From assembly GCA_016342685.1 (NCBI GenBank), contig JAEINU010000001.1:760169-824168 (forward strand): DNA of 64,000 nt, given 5' to 3'. The translations under genes and the position numbers were made by a program. Position 1 is the first letter of the stretch; each line of letters opens with the position of its first letter. Positions 50,907 to 60,549 of the stretch are shown in pieces. Source of the DNA: Bacteroidales bacterium (lineage in GTDB: Bacteria; Bacteroidota; Bacteroidia; Bacteroidales; UBA12077). The notes beneath the pieces were generated by a model that did not search any database, had not been told where the DNA came from, and saw only the letters and a program-made list of their open reading frames with translations.

Positions 50907-53234
50907 ATGTCTATGAAAGTTTGTATTGCAGAGAAACCAAGTGTAGCCAAAGAAATAGCGCAAGTTATTGGAGCAAATGTTCGTAAGGAAGGATATTTCG
51001 AAGGGAATGGATATCAAGTAACCTGGACATTTGGTCATTTTTGCACATTATTACCACCTGAAGATTACAATCCAAATTGGAAAAAATGGAATCTTGGTAC
51101 ATTGCCAATGCTTCCTGAACGTTTCGAAACAAAAGTGATGAGCGATGGAGGGGTGAAAAGGCAGTTTAAAGTAATTAAAGCATTATTCGGTAAAGCAACA
51201 CTTGTAATTAATTGTGGAGATGCAGGTCAAGAAGGGGAGTTAATCCAGCGTTGGGTTATTAAACAAGCTAATTATACAGGCGAAGTTCAGCGACTATGGA
51301 TTTCATCTTTAACAACAGAAGCCATTAAAATAGGTTTCAAAAATCTTAAGCCGGCGGAGGAGTTTGATAATCTATATTATGCAGGGAGTTCCAGAGCAAT
51401 TGGAGATTGGTTGTTAGGTATGAATGCCACACGACTTTATACTTTAAAGTATGGAGGTTATAAGCAAGTTCTTTCGATTGGAAGAGTGCAGACACCTACA
51501 TTGGCTATGTTGGTGAATCGACATTACGAAATAGCAAATTTTCAACCAAGACCATATTGGGAACTACAAACAAAATATCGCGATACAATTTTTAATAATA
51601 CATCGGGAAAATTCTTTACAAAAGAGGATGGAGAAAAACTCCTGAATCAGGTAAAAGGAAAAGATCTTACTATTACAGATATTGAAAAGAAAGATGGCAA
51701 AGAATATGCACCAAAACTTTTCGATCTTACTAGTATACAGGTTTATTGTAACAACAAATTTGGTTTTACAGCAGAATCAACATTAAAAATGGTTCAACGA
51801 CTTTATGAAATGAAAGTTGTTTCTTATCCCAGAGTCGATACCACTTTTTTACCAAATGATATGTATCCAAAGGTTCCTAATATTCTTAAAGGACTTTCAA
51901 ATTATTCATCTTTTACAAATCCAATCTTAGGAAAAGAAATTAGAAAATCATCAAAGGTATTTAATGACAAAAAAGTAACTGATCACCACGCAATTATACC
52001 AACTGGTGAGCAAAAATCACTAGGTTCAGATGAAAATAAGGTTTACGATATTATTGTTCGAAGATTTATAGCTGTTTTTTACCCCGATTGTAAAGTTGCA
52101 AAAACGCATGTAAATGCAGCGGTTGAAAAGGTGAAATTTGTTGCCACAGGAAAAGAAATAATTGAAGAGGGGTGGAGAGTTGTTTTTAGTAAAGAAAACA
52201 AGGACAATGAAGAAGAAAACAAAAACGATAGTGAAGAAAATATTCTTCCATCTTTTGAAAAAGGAGAGCAAGGTCCACACGAACCTTCATTTTTAGAAAA
52301 AGCCACAAAACCACCAAGTTTTTACACTGAGGCATCTCTTTTGCGTGCTATGGAAACAGCAGGTAAACAGGTCGATGACGAAGAGCTGAGAGATCTTATG
52401 AAAGCAAATGGTATTGGACGTCCATCAACCAGAGCAAATATTATCGAAACACTCTTTAAAAGAAAATATACACAAAGAAGAAAAAAACAGGTGATTCCTA
52501 CAGAAATGGGAATTCAATTGATAAATACCATTCAGAATCAAATGCTTAAATCAGCAGAACTAACAGGGCATTGGGAAAAGCAATTGAAGGAAATTGAAGA
52601 AGGAGAATTTAGTGCCAAATTATTTATTTACAACATGAAAAAGATGGTAAATGAATTGGTACACGAAGTTAAAATGGAATCGAGTAGTCTAAAGTTAAGT
52701 GCACAAGATTCAAAACCCAAATCCAAAGTCAAGCCAAAGAAAGAAACTAATAAATCTGTTAAAAAGGAATTAAGCGGTACAAATTGTCCTAAATGCTCAG
52801 AAGGAAAAATACTAAAGGGTAAAAGTAGTTACGGTTGCAATCAATGGAAAGAAGGTTGTGATTTTAGGTTACCTTTTGTGTTTATGGACAAAAAATTAAC
52901 AGATAAGCAAATACAACGACTCATTGAAAAAGGTGAAACTACTAAAATAAAAGGATTCAATTTTAATGATGAAAAAACAGAAGGAATCTTAAAATTAAAC
53001 TCATCTTTTAAAATGGAATTCGAAAATAAATCAGATTCTAAGCCTAAAGAGGAAAGTAATATGCCTCCATGTCCTAAATGCAAAGAGGGAACAATCATTA
53101 AAGGAAAAACAGCATATGGTTGCAGTAATTGGAAATCAGGTTGCGACTTTCGATTTACTTTTGAAGATATAAAAACAAAAGCGAATGGACAACCACTTAC
53201 AAAAGAGCTAGTTTTGGAAATAATAAAGCATTAA
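50907..53234 (+). CDS. topB: DNA topoisomerase III
   Basis: The 775-residue protein is a type IA topoisomerase: N-terminal TOPRIM (VCIAEKPSVAKEIA, then NCGDAGQEGELIQRW), the cleavage/strand-passage domain with the active-site Tyr in VVSYPRVDT (about residue 310), and HHAIIPTG. The C-terminus has two zinc-finger-like units (CPKC-x18-C, about 623-660 and 720-757). It relaxes and decatenates single-stranded-containing DNA. In Bacteroidota extra topB copies sit on mobile elements, but this one has normal base composition and no mobile neighbours except the solitary integrase 0.5 kb away. Confidence 0.95.
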   Translation: MSMKVCIAEKPSVAKEIAQVIGANVRKEGYFEGNGYQVTWTFGHFCTLLPPEDYNPNWKKWNLGTLPMLPERFETKVMSDGGVKRQFKVIKALFGKATLVINCGDAGQEGELIQRWVIKQANYTGEVQRLWISSLTTEAIKIGFKNLKPAEEFDNLYYAGSSRAIGDWLLGMNATRLYTLKYGGYKQVLSIGRVQTPTLAMLVNRHYEIANFQPRPYWELQTKYRDTIFNNTSGKFFTKEDGEKLLNQVKGKDLTITDIEKKDGKEYAPKLFDLTSIQVYCNNKFGFTAESTLKMVQRLYEMKVVSYPRVDTTFLPNDMYPKVPNILKGLSNYSSFTNPILGKEIRKSSKVFNDKKVTDHHAIIPTGEQKSLGSDENKVYDIIVRRFIAVFYPDCKVAKTHVNAAVEKVKFVATGKEIIEEGWRVVFSKENKDNEEENKNDSEENILPSFEKGEQGPHEPSFLEKATKPPSFYTEASLLRAMETAGKQVDDEELRDLMKANGIGRPSTRANIIETLFKRKYTQRRKKQVIPTEMGIQLINTIQNQMLKSAELTGHWEKQLKEIEEGEFSAKLFIYNMKKMVNELVHEVKMESSSLKLSAQDSKPKSKVKPKKETNKSVKKELSGTNCPKCSEGKILKGKSSYGCNQWKEGCDFRLPFVFMDKKLTDKQIQRLIEKGETTKIKGFNFNDEKTEGILKLNSSFKMEFENKSDSKPKEESNMPPCPKCKEGTIIKGKTAYGCSNWKSGCDFRFTFEDIKTKANGQPLTKELVLEIIKH

Positions 53235-53401
53235 AAAAGAATCGCTACTTTATCATATTGCTTATTATTGATTTTGTTAAAAATCACATTCAAAATTGAC
53301 TATCCGATTGAAAATTCATTAAATATGTTTAATTTAGTGTTTTATTGATAGTTAACTATAGTTTTAATGTTGAAATTTAGTTGGTTTTAGCATATTGTAA
53401 A

Positions 53402-53650
53402 ATGAGAAAGTTTAATGTTACCATTTTGCTTATAACCTTTTTTTTCCTCGGAGTTCTATTGGATCGTGCTTTTTTATATTATGAAAATGGCGAGAAAAAT
53501 AAAAGAATGCTTCTGGAACAAGATGAAATAAAAAGAGATTATAAATTACTAATTGAGCAATTTGAAAGAGTTGAAGAAGAACTTCAACTGAGAAAAATTG
53601 AAGACTCAGTTTTTATTTACGATTCAGTTATGGCTGCAAAAGATATGTAA
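53402..53650 (+). CDS. Small membrane-anchored coiled-coil protein
   Basis: Using the ATG at 53402 (the upstream TTG at 53381 is less likely) the 82-residue product has one N-terminal transmembrane helix (about residues 5-23, ITFFFLGVLLDRAFLYY) and a charged helical rest that could form a coiled coil. No family is recognised. Confidence 0.5.
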   Translation: MRKFNVTILLITFFFLGVLLDRAFLYYENGEKNKRMLLEQDEIKRDYKLLIEQFERVEEELQLRKIEDSVFIYDSVMAAKDM

Positions 53651-53749
53651 TCCCATTCTTATTCAATAAAATAAATTAAAGAATCCATTCAAAGTTTTTT
53701 GGAATCTACAAATGGAATTACAATCTGTAATGTTCTAAAGTACAGTAAA

Positions 53750-54655
53750 CTAATATTCTGTTATTATTGATTCTCTATTATAAAGATTTTTTAAGGGACT
53801 AAATCCTATATTGGGTGAGATCCGCGCAACATGAATGTACGTCATTGTATTTTTAATATCAGCATGACCCAGTTGGTTTTTCAAACTCACAATATCCAAG
53901 CCGTCTTCTAGCAAATGTGTTGCGTAGCTATGTCTTAAGCTGTGTATGCTTGCCTTCTTTTCGATTCTTGATTTTTTTAGACTAATTCGCATAATTCTCT
54001 GAATACTAGTGTCGCTCATTGGATGTTCTTTTTTTCGCCCATTAAATAAATAATACGTCGGTTGATATTCCTTTATATATTGTTTAATTCCTCTAACTAA
54101 CATTTCAGAAATTGGAACATATCGATCTTTTTTATACTTTGATTGTCTAACATGCAACATTCTTCTATTTAAATCAATATCGGATATTAGTAATTGCCGT
54201 ACTTCGCTAATTCTTAATCCCGAGTCATAAATAGTTCCCAATATTATTCTTTGTTTTAGGCAATCAGGAGTTTTAAGCAATAGCCTAATTTCTTCTTTCG
54301 AAAAAACAACGGGTAGCATTTTTGGCTGGCGAACTTTAGGTAATATAATATGTAAATCGTTTTTATTATATATTGAATAAATGTGACGTAACCCACACAC
54401 TAAATGCTTAAATCGACTCTGGCTAGGGGATTCATTTATGCGTGTGTAAACTAAAAAATCTTCCACCTCTTCGCTTGTTAAATCTAAGGGTGATCGATTA
54501 TAAAAAAGAACCAGTTTACTTATTTGAAGCAAATAATGTTGAACACAGGAATAGCTTTTTCCTGCAACTAAGAATTTTCGAGTAAATGTTGTGCAAATTT
54601 CAATAAATTCGGGAACAGCAAGACAGGCTTGTTTTTTAATTGTTATGTAACTCAT
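53750..54655 (-). CDS. Tyrosine recombinase (phage-integrase family), solitary
   Basis: The 301-residue protein has an N-terminal SAM-like core-binding domain (about 20-110) and a catalytic domain with the full set: Arg in SGLRISEVR, Lys in KYKKDRYVP, HxxR in HSLRHSYATH, His in LGHADIKNT and the nucleophile Tyr in MTYIHVA. It resembles XerD-like integrases that Bacteroidota carry singly or with IS91-like elements. I see no attachment repeats, transposase or cargo gene next to it. Confidence 0.92.
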   Translation of the reverse strand: MSYITIKKQACLAVPEFIEICTTFTRKFLVAGKSYSCVQHYLLQISKLVLFYNRSPLDLTSEEVEDFLVYTRINESPSQSRFKHLVCGLRHIYSIYNKNDLHIILPKVRQPKMLPVVFSKEEIRLLLKTPDCLKQRIILGTIYDSGLRISEVRQLLISDIDLNRRMLHVRQSKYKKDRYVPISEMLVRGIKQYIKEYQPTYYLFNGRKKEHPMSDTSIQRIMRISLKKSRIEKKASIHSLRHSYATHLLEDGLDIVSLKNQLGHADIKNTMTYIHVARISPNIGFSPLKNLYNRESIITEY

Positions 54656-54759
54656 TTTAAAATTAGATTTAATGATTATAAAAAAATGTTTTACAAAAAA
54701 AACAATTCAAAAAAACGAAGAAAACATATTTAAGCATGAAATAATTGTAATTTTACAAC

Positions 54760-54990
54760 ATGAGTTTAAATTCGAAAATATTATTGGACTTGGTTTCATT
54801 TAAAATGCCATATGGTAAGTATAAAGGTAGATTAATATGCGATTTACCAGAACATTATATGGTTTGGTATTATCAAAAAGGTTTTCCTGTAGGAAAGTTA
54901 GGAGTTTTAATGGGTACAATGTATGAAATTCAATTAAATGGCTTGGAATATTTATTAACCCCATTAAAAGAAAAAAGGAGCCCCCATTAA
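54760..54990 (+). CDS. DUF3820 family protein
   Basis: The 76-residue protein matches the DUF3820 pattern: FKMPYGKYKGRLICDLPEHY followed by MVWYYQKGFPVGKLG. The family is small and uncharacterised, sometimes fused to exonuclease-like domains. It is transcribed divergently from the integrase gene. Confidence 0.85.
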   Translation: MSLNSKILLDLVSFKMPYGKYKGRLICDLPEHYMVWYYQKGFPVGKLGVLMGTMYEIQLNGLEYLLTPLKEKRSPH

Positions 54991-55000
54991 GAGACTCCTT
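54973..55000. terminator. Possible terminator
   Basis: The short stem AAAGGAG/CTCCTTT overlaps the end of the DUF3820 gene and is followed by TAAAAATG rather than a T tract. Weak. Confidence 0.3.
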
Positions 55001-55020
55001 TAAAAATGTATTATTTTTAA

Positions 55021-55647
55021 CTAAAACCTATAACCCACTCCTAATCCAATTACTTTATTTTTAATATCATCATTTTCTGTAACATCACTTAAACCCATTT
55101 CGTAGCGCAAATCAATAAAGAGTTCACCTTTATTAAATACTTTAGCAACTTCGCCACCAATTATTATTCCCCAATCAGAGTCATTCGAAATATCATCGTA
55201 ATCTGAAACTGTGGTAACTCCATTTTCTTTAATTTCCGACTCTGCAGATCTTAAATAACTGTAATATGGTCCTCCATAAAATGAAACTAACCAAGTTTCT
55301 CCTAAGCCTAACTGTTCATTAAATCTACCTTTTAACAGCAATGGAATATTGTAGTAATCGTAATTTCTGTTAACATCCATTTTGTTGCTCGACTCTTTAT
55401 TTTCGTACGCTAAACCTTCTGTTTTATAGTTTAGTTCAGTTTGTAGAGAAATTACAGAATGAAATCTGTAATCCATAGTAACACCTAGAGTAAAACCTGT
55501 TTTAACATCATTGTTGTCCCAAAGCATTCCTAATTCAGATTGAGTGCTTAAATTGATTCCTTCTTTTATACCAATTTTTACTTGAGCATTTGTGGTAAAT
55601 ACTACTAAAATTAGTAAAACCCATAAAAATAAACCTTTTGCTTTCAT
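55021..55647 (-). CDS. Outer-membrane beta-barrel protein (porin family)
   Basis: The 208-residue protein has a signal peptide (1-21, ending TNAQ) and the PF13568-like pattern of Bacteroidota small barrels: VKIGIKEGINLST start, repeated aromatic strands, and a C-terminal aromatic (GVGYRF). The role is unknown. It is a single gene facing the DUF3820 gene. Confidence 0.85.
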   Translation of the reverse strand: MKAKGLFLWVLLILVVFTTNAQVKIGIKEGINLSTQSELGMLWDNNDVKTGFTLGVTMDYRFHSVISLQTELNYKTEGLAYENKESSNKMDVNRNYDYYNIPLLLKGRFNEQLGLGETWLVSFYGGPYYSYLRSAESEIKENGVTTVSDYDDISNDSDWGIIIGGEVAKVFNKGELFIDLRYEMGLSDVTENDDIKNKVIGLGVGYRF

Positions 55648-55856
55648 AACTTATATTTTAGAAAATTAGAATATATTAATTAAATATTCGACAAATATAA
55701 ATAAAAAAATAAAAAATAGAACAAAAAAGTTTAAAATTCTAAAAAAAATGACGAGTATATTTTTTATTGTGTTTTAGTGCTAAATTTTAGATTGTCGTTA
55801 ATAATCCTTATCTTGATAAAACAGTTTAAATCATTTTGTTAAATAAAACCATCCTT

Positions 55857-58800
55857 ATGAATGATTTTAATTCTGAGAATATATTATCGTCTCTTCCTCA
55901 GGAATATTTTGTAATAGATTGTAGTAGCTATAAAATAGTTGATTCGAATAATAAAGATTTAAAAGATAGAAATTTGTTTTGTTATGAACATATTTATGGA
56001 TTAGATGTGCCTTGCGGTAAGTATAAAAAAGACTTTACTTGTATTTGTAAAAAAATACAACAAGAAAAAAAGAGAGTGGATATAATCCACAAAATTGAAA
56101 CAGATATTGGTTTTGTAGTAAATAAAGTTCTTGCTAATCCGGTTTTCGATTCGAAAGGATCCGTAACACATATAATCACGCAATACGTTAATTTAACTAA
56201 GGAATTTGAGTTAAAGAATAAACTTACTATCCAAAACAATGAACTTTTAGCTCAAAATGAAGAATACGAATCTCTTAATGAAGAACTAAAGAAAAAAAAG
56301 GAACAGTATGAGGCTTTATATGAGGAGTTGTCCAAAGCAAATAATATAATTGATACCGAAAAAACGAATACCGAGAGATTAAAAGGTTTTTTTGAGAATA
56401 TTAATGAGGCAGTTCAAGATGGTATATGGGTTTCCGATAAAAACGATGTAATTTTTTATATTAATCCGGCAATGGAACGAATTGCTGGTATTTCAAGAAT
56501 AGATATCTTAAATATAAATATTCTTACGGATTTCACAAAGATTTCTGTTAAAGAATTAATACCATATTATATAAAGGTAAAAAGAGAATTGAAACCATTT
56601 TGGTATGAGATTAAAGTTAAACACTCGTTAAAAAAGGATACATATCAGAATGGTTGGTTAACTCCACTCATTAAGAACAATAGTTTTAATGGCGTAATAT
56701 GCACTGTTAGGGATGTTACAGATAGGGTTGTGGCAGAACAATTAGTTTCAGCAAGCGAAGAAAAGTATAAACTATTAGTTACTCATCAAACCGATTTGAT
56801 TGTAAAAGTAGATGAAAAGGGACGATTTTTATTTGTAAGCCCTTCTTATTGTAAATTATTTGGAAAAAAAGAAAAAGAGCTGCTACAAAATGAATTTATG
56901 CCTTTGGTGCATCCAGACGACTTGAAAAGTACTTTAAAAGCTATGGAGTATTTATACAAGAAACCCTACACTTGTTATTTAGAGCAAAGAGCGCTTACTG
57001 TTAATGGATGGAGGTGGTTGGCTTGGACCGATTCGGCTATACTAGATGAAAAAGGCAATGTTAAAGAGATTATTGGATTGGGAAGAGATATTACCGATAA
57101 AAAAGAATCTGAATTGGCCCTGATAGAAAGTGAAGAAAAGTTTAAAACACTTTCGGAAAGCGCACCAATGGCTGTAATGATGTTTCAGGATAATAAATGG
57201 ATATATGTTAATCCAATGGCCGAAAAAATTACTGAATATAATGCTCTAGAACTTTTAGAAATGAATTTTTGGGATATTGTGCATCCTGATTTTAAAGAGA
57301 TTGTTAAAGCTCGGGGTAAGGCACGACAGGGAAGAAAAGATGCTGTGTATAATTATGAATTTATAATTATTACCAAATCAGGAACCGAAAAATGGGTAAG
57401 CTTATATGGAGCAACAACGAAATTTACCGACAGAGACGCCGGTATTTTATCTATTTTAGATATCACAGATATGAAGATCGCTGAGTTAGCGATTAAAGAT
57501 AGTGAGCAAAAATTAAGAAATATTACAGAAAACAGCACCAATTTATTCTATCAACATGCAGTTGATCAGACTTTAACTTACCTAAGTCCGCAAGTAAAAG
57601 AAATTTTAGGCTATAGTGTTGATGAGGCAATGGTAAAATGGACAGATTTGACAACTGATAATCCATTAAATGAAAAAGGATTAAAAATAACAGATAAAGC
57701 CATAAAAACAGGTATAGCTCAGTTTCCATTTGAATTGGAATTGCGTCATAAATCAGGTAAAAAAGTATGGGTAGAAGTTCGCGAAGCACCTTTAAACGAA
57801 AACGGAAAAGTTATTGCTATTGTAGGCGCAATTGTTGATATCACAGATAGGAAAATAGCGGAGTTTGAATTGAAAGATAGCGAAGAAAGGTATAGAAGAT
57901 TATTTGAATCGACCAATGTTGGAATTGGAATATCGACACTTTCTGGTGATATTATTGATGCAAATTCAGCTTTGGAAAAGATTTTTAAATTTCCTAAAAA
58001 GGAGATGTTAAATTTAAAAATTCAATCATTGTATCAAGATATTAATGACCGGAAATTTCTTCTAAAAAGTATAAAAGAGAAAGGCGAAATACAGAATTTC
58101 CAAATTCAAATGAGAACAAAATCCAAAAAAATAATTTGGGTTAATATTTCAGCACAAAAATTTAGTTTAAAATATACAGATAGATTGCTATTTGTTGTTT
58201 CCGATATTACAAAAGGAAAAAATGCAGAGTTCGAGGTCTTAGAATACGAAAAAAGATTTAGAACTTATATTGAATCATCGCCTATTGCTATTTTTATTGT
58301 TAATAAAAAGGGCAAATATGAATACGTTAATAAGGCAGTTGAAAAATTATTAGGATATGATCTTAATGATATTTATAATATGTCGATTCCTGATATTAAG
58401 ATTGTTACTGGTAGCGAAGATGTTCTTGACGATTTTAAGGAGTTAAAACAAAATGGATTAATAACTGGAAACGAAGCAAAATATAGAGCAAAGGATGGAA
58501 CAATAATAGATGTAATTATTGATGCTGTTAAATTATCTAAAAATCAGTTTTTGGCATTTTGCACCGATGTGTCAAAATTAAAAACTGCAGAGAAAGAAAT
58601 AAAAGAGAAAAACGAAGAATATTTATCGTTAAATGAAGAAATGCAAGAGTATATTTTAAAGCTTCAAGAACTTAATAACGAACTTCATTTTGCAAAACAA
58701 AAAGCAGAAGAAAGCGATAAGTTGAAATCTGCATTTTTAGCAAATATGAGTCATGAGCTTAGAACTCCACTAAATGGTATTTTAGGTTTTGCAACATTAA

Positions 58801-59822
58801 TGAGGAAGTCAGATTTACACAAAGAGTCGATGCTTCGTTATTCTAAAATTATCGAAAATAGTGGTAAGCGATTATTAAATGTGGTAAACGACTTATTTGA
58901 TATTTCGCTGATCCATTCCGATCAATTAAAAATAGAAAAAGATGAGTTTAATGTAAACGAATTGCTCGATGAAATCTATACATTCTACAAAACTATAAAA
59001 AAAGATACTCTCGAAGAGCTAGCATTTAATTTAATCAAACATTCAGATCAAGAGCTTATTTTATTAAACGATAAGTTTAGATTACATCAAATATTTAAAA
59101 ACTTACTCGATAATGCATTTAAGTTCACTAAAAAAGGGTTTATTGAATTTGGCTATATGCCAATAATCAATAATCATTTAACATTTTATGTAAAGGATTC
59201 TGGAATCGGAATCCCCGAAGAATTTCTAAAAACAATTTTTACCTCCTTTAAACAAGTTGATGATTCAATAACTCGAGATTATGATGGTGCAGGATTGGGT
59301 CTGGCAATTTGCTCAGGAGTAATTGAACGAATGGGAGGAGAAATATGGCTTGAGTCTGAACCTGCAAAAGGGACAAGCTTTTACTTCAAATTGCCAATTA
59401 ACAAAAAGCTTATAGCTAAAACTAAAACAAAATTAGTTCATACAAATAAGAGTTTGCTCAGAGACAAATTTATTCTCGTTGTAGAAGATGATGATGTTAG
59501 TTATGAGTTTCTTAAATTCTTTCTTGAGGATTATGGAGCTAATGATATAGTTCAGTTAAGAAGTGGTGAAAATGCAATAGAATTTGATAAAAAGAATAAT
59601 TTGGATTTGATTTTTATGGATATCCGTTTATTAGGGATTGATGGTTATGAGACAACAAAGCAAATTAGAAAAAACAATAAAAAAGTAAAAATAATTGCTC
59701 AAACTGCATATACTTTACAAAACGATAGAGAAAAATCTATACTTGCAGGATGCGATGAATATGTTACAAAGCCAATTAATGAAATAGAATTAGTGAAAAT
59801 TATTAAACGTTGCTGTAATTAA
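55857..59822 (+). CDS. Large multi-PAS hybrid histidine kinase with C-terminal receiver
   Basis: Starting from the ATG at 55857 (a TTG at 55836 is less likely) the product has 1321 residues. It opens with a PAS-like domain carrying conserved cysteines (CYEHIYGLDVPC, then CIC, residues about 39-67), then a coiled coil (about 115-175). Six PAS/PAC units follow (about 180-900), a HisKA domain (NMSHELRTP, His about 965), HATPase (NLLDNAFKF, DSGIGIP, GAGLGL) and a receiver with Asp in LIFMDIRLLG (about 1253). There are no transmembrane segments. It belongs to the same sub-family as the 5510-7858 kinase with its two receivers. Confidence 0.93.
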   Translation: MNDFNSENILSSLPQEYFVIDCSSYKIVDSNNKDLKDRNLFCYEHIYGLDVPCGKYKKDFTCICKKIQQEKKRVDIIHKIETDIGFVVNKVLANPVFDSKGSVTHIITQYVNLTKEFELKNKLTIQNNELLAQNEEYESLNEELKKKKEQYEALYEELSKANNIIDTEKTNTERLKGFFENINEAVQDGIWVSDKNDVIFYINPAMERIAGISRIDILNINILTDFTKISVKELIPYYIKVKRELKPFWYEIKVKHSLKKDTYQNGWLTPLIKNNSFNGVICTVRDVTDRVVAEQLVSASEEKYKLLVTHQTDLIVKVDEKGRFLFVSPSYCKLFGKKEKELLQNEFMPLVHPDDLKSTLKAMEYLYKKPYTCYLEQRALTVNGWRWLAWTDSAILDEKGNVKEIIGLGRDITDKKESELALIESEEKFKTLSESAPMAVMMFQDNKWIYVNPMAEKITEYNALELLEMNFWDIVHPDFKEIVKARGKARQGRKDAVYNYEFIIITKSGTEKWVSLYGATTKFTDRDAGILSILDITDMKIAELAIKDSEQKLRNITENSTNLFYQHAVDQTLTYLSPQVKEILGYSVDEAMVKWTDLTTDNPLNEKGLKITDKAIKTGIAQFPFELELRHKSGKKVWVEVREAPLNENGKVIAIVGAIVDITDRKIAEFELKDSEERYRRLFESTNVGIGISTLSGDIIDANSALEKIFKFPKKEMLNLKIQSLYQDINDRKFLLKSIKEKGEIQNFQIQMRTKSKKIIWVNISAQKFSLKYTDRLLFVVSDITKGKNAEFEVLEYEKRFRTYIESSPIAIFIVNKKGKYEYVNKAVEKLLGYDLNDIYNMSIPDIKIVTGSEDVLDDFKELKQNGLITGNEAKYRAKDGTIIDVIIDAVKLSKNQFLAFCTDVSKLKTAEKEIKEKNEEYLSLNEEMQEYILKLQELNNELHFAKQKAEESDKLKSAFLANMSHELRTPLNGILGFATLMRKSDLHKESMLRYSKIIENSGKRLLNVVNDLFDISLIHSDQLKIEKDEFNVNELLDEIYTFYKTIKKDTLEELAFNLIKHSDQELILLNDKFRLHQIFKNLLDNAFKFTKKGFIEFGYMPIINNHLTFYVKDSGIGIPEEFLKTIFTSFKQVDDSITRDYDGAGLGLAICSGVIERMGGEIWLESEPAKGTSFYFKLPINKKLIAKTKTKLVHTNKSLLRDKFILVVEDDDVSYEFLKFFLEDYGANDIVQLRSGENAIEFDKKNNLDLIFMDIRLLGIDGYETTKQIRKNNKKVKIIAQTAYTLQNDREKSILAGCDEYVTKPINEIELVKIIKRCCN

Positions 59823-60023
59823 ATATTCAATAAGAACTATTCAGTCTATTGAATTGTTATTTTAAAGGAGAGAAAGTTATTAGGTAATTTTTAAACCAAT
59901 GAACTATTTTATTAAAAGAAAGTTTTACATAAATATAAAATTGGCTCAAAAATTGTTATGCCAAACCTTCATTTTATGATTTAGTTTATTTCCTTTGTAC
60001 CATATTTATTAAACCTTAAAATT

Positions 60024-60515
60024 ATGATTCGTATTATTTTTCTTATTCTTCCATTCATGTTATTTTTATCATGCAAAACGACTGAGGAAATCCAAACAGT
60101 TACAAAATTATCAATCAATGAACCAATAATGATAAATATTCCTGAAAAAATTTCAGTGAATGACACACTTACCATAGAAATTCAAAACATTACAAGCGAC
60201 ATCATTATATTAGTTAATCCCGTTATTAAAAATATTGAAAAATTTAGTGAAGGGAACTGGGTTTTACAAAGGATAAGGTATTGTCCTTGTGGAGCAGATT
60301 GTCATCAGGCAATTCCAAGAATGGAATTAACAAGCGACAGAAATTTTAGTGTTGATTGGAACTTAAATGAATCCTGGTGCGTAAAAACGGAGAGTGAGAT
60401 TTGGAAAAAACAAATATCTAAAGTTTCGCCGGGTTTGTATCGAGTTATAGTGAAATACGAGAAGGTTAAATACCAAACGCAAACAATATATAAAGAATTC
60501 GAAATAACAAATTAA
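60024..60515 (+). CDS. Hypothetical lipoprotein
   Basis: The 163-residue product has a lipoprotein signal (MLFLSC, Cys at residue 17) and a single beta-sandwich-like mature domain of about 145 residues with a CPCGADC cluster near residue 92, then two more Cys. The pattern is like an Ig-like accessory domain (SVNDTLTIEIQNIT). It lies 34 bases before the M6 peptidase gene and may be its partner. Unknown function. Confidence 0.65.
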   Translation: MIRIIFLILPFMLFLSCKTTEEIQTVTKLSINEPIMINIPEKISVNDTLTIEIQNITSDIIILVNPVIKNIEKFSEGNWVLQRIRYCPCGADCHQAIPRMELTSDRNFSVDWNLNESWCVKTESEIWKKQISKVSPGLYRVIVKYEKVKYQTQTIYKEFEITN

Positions 60516-60549
60516 CAAAATAAATTTATTAACCATTATTAAATAAAGT

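Noticed and set aside
53402..54990. Integrative element bounded by the tyrosine recombinase
   Set aside because: No direct repeats, tRNA target or mobilisation genes are seen, and the flanking genes look like ordinary chromosomal genes of similar composition.
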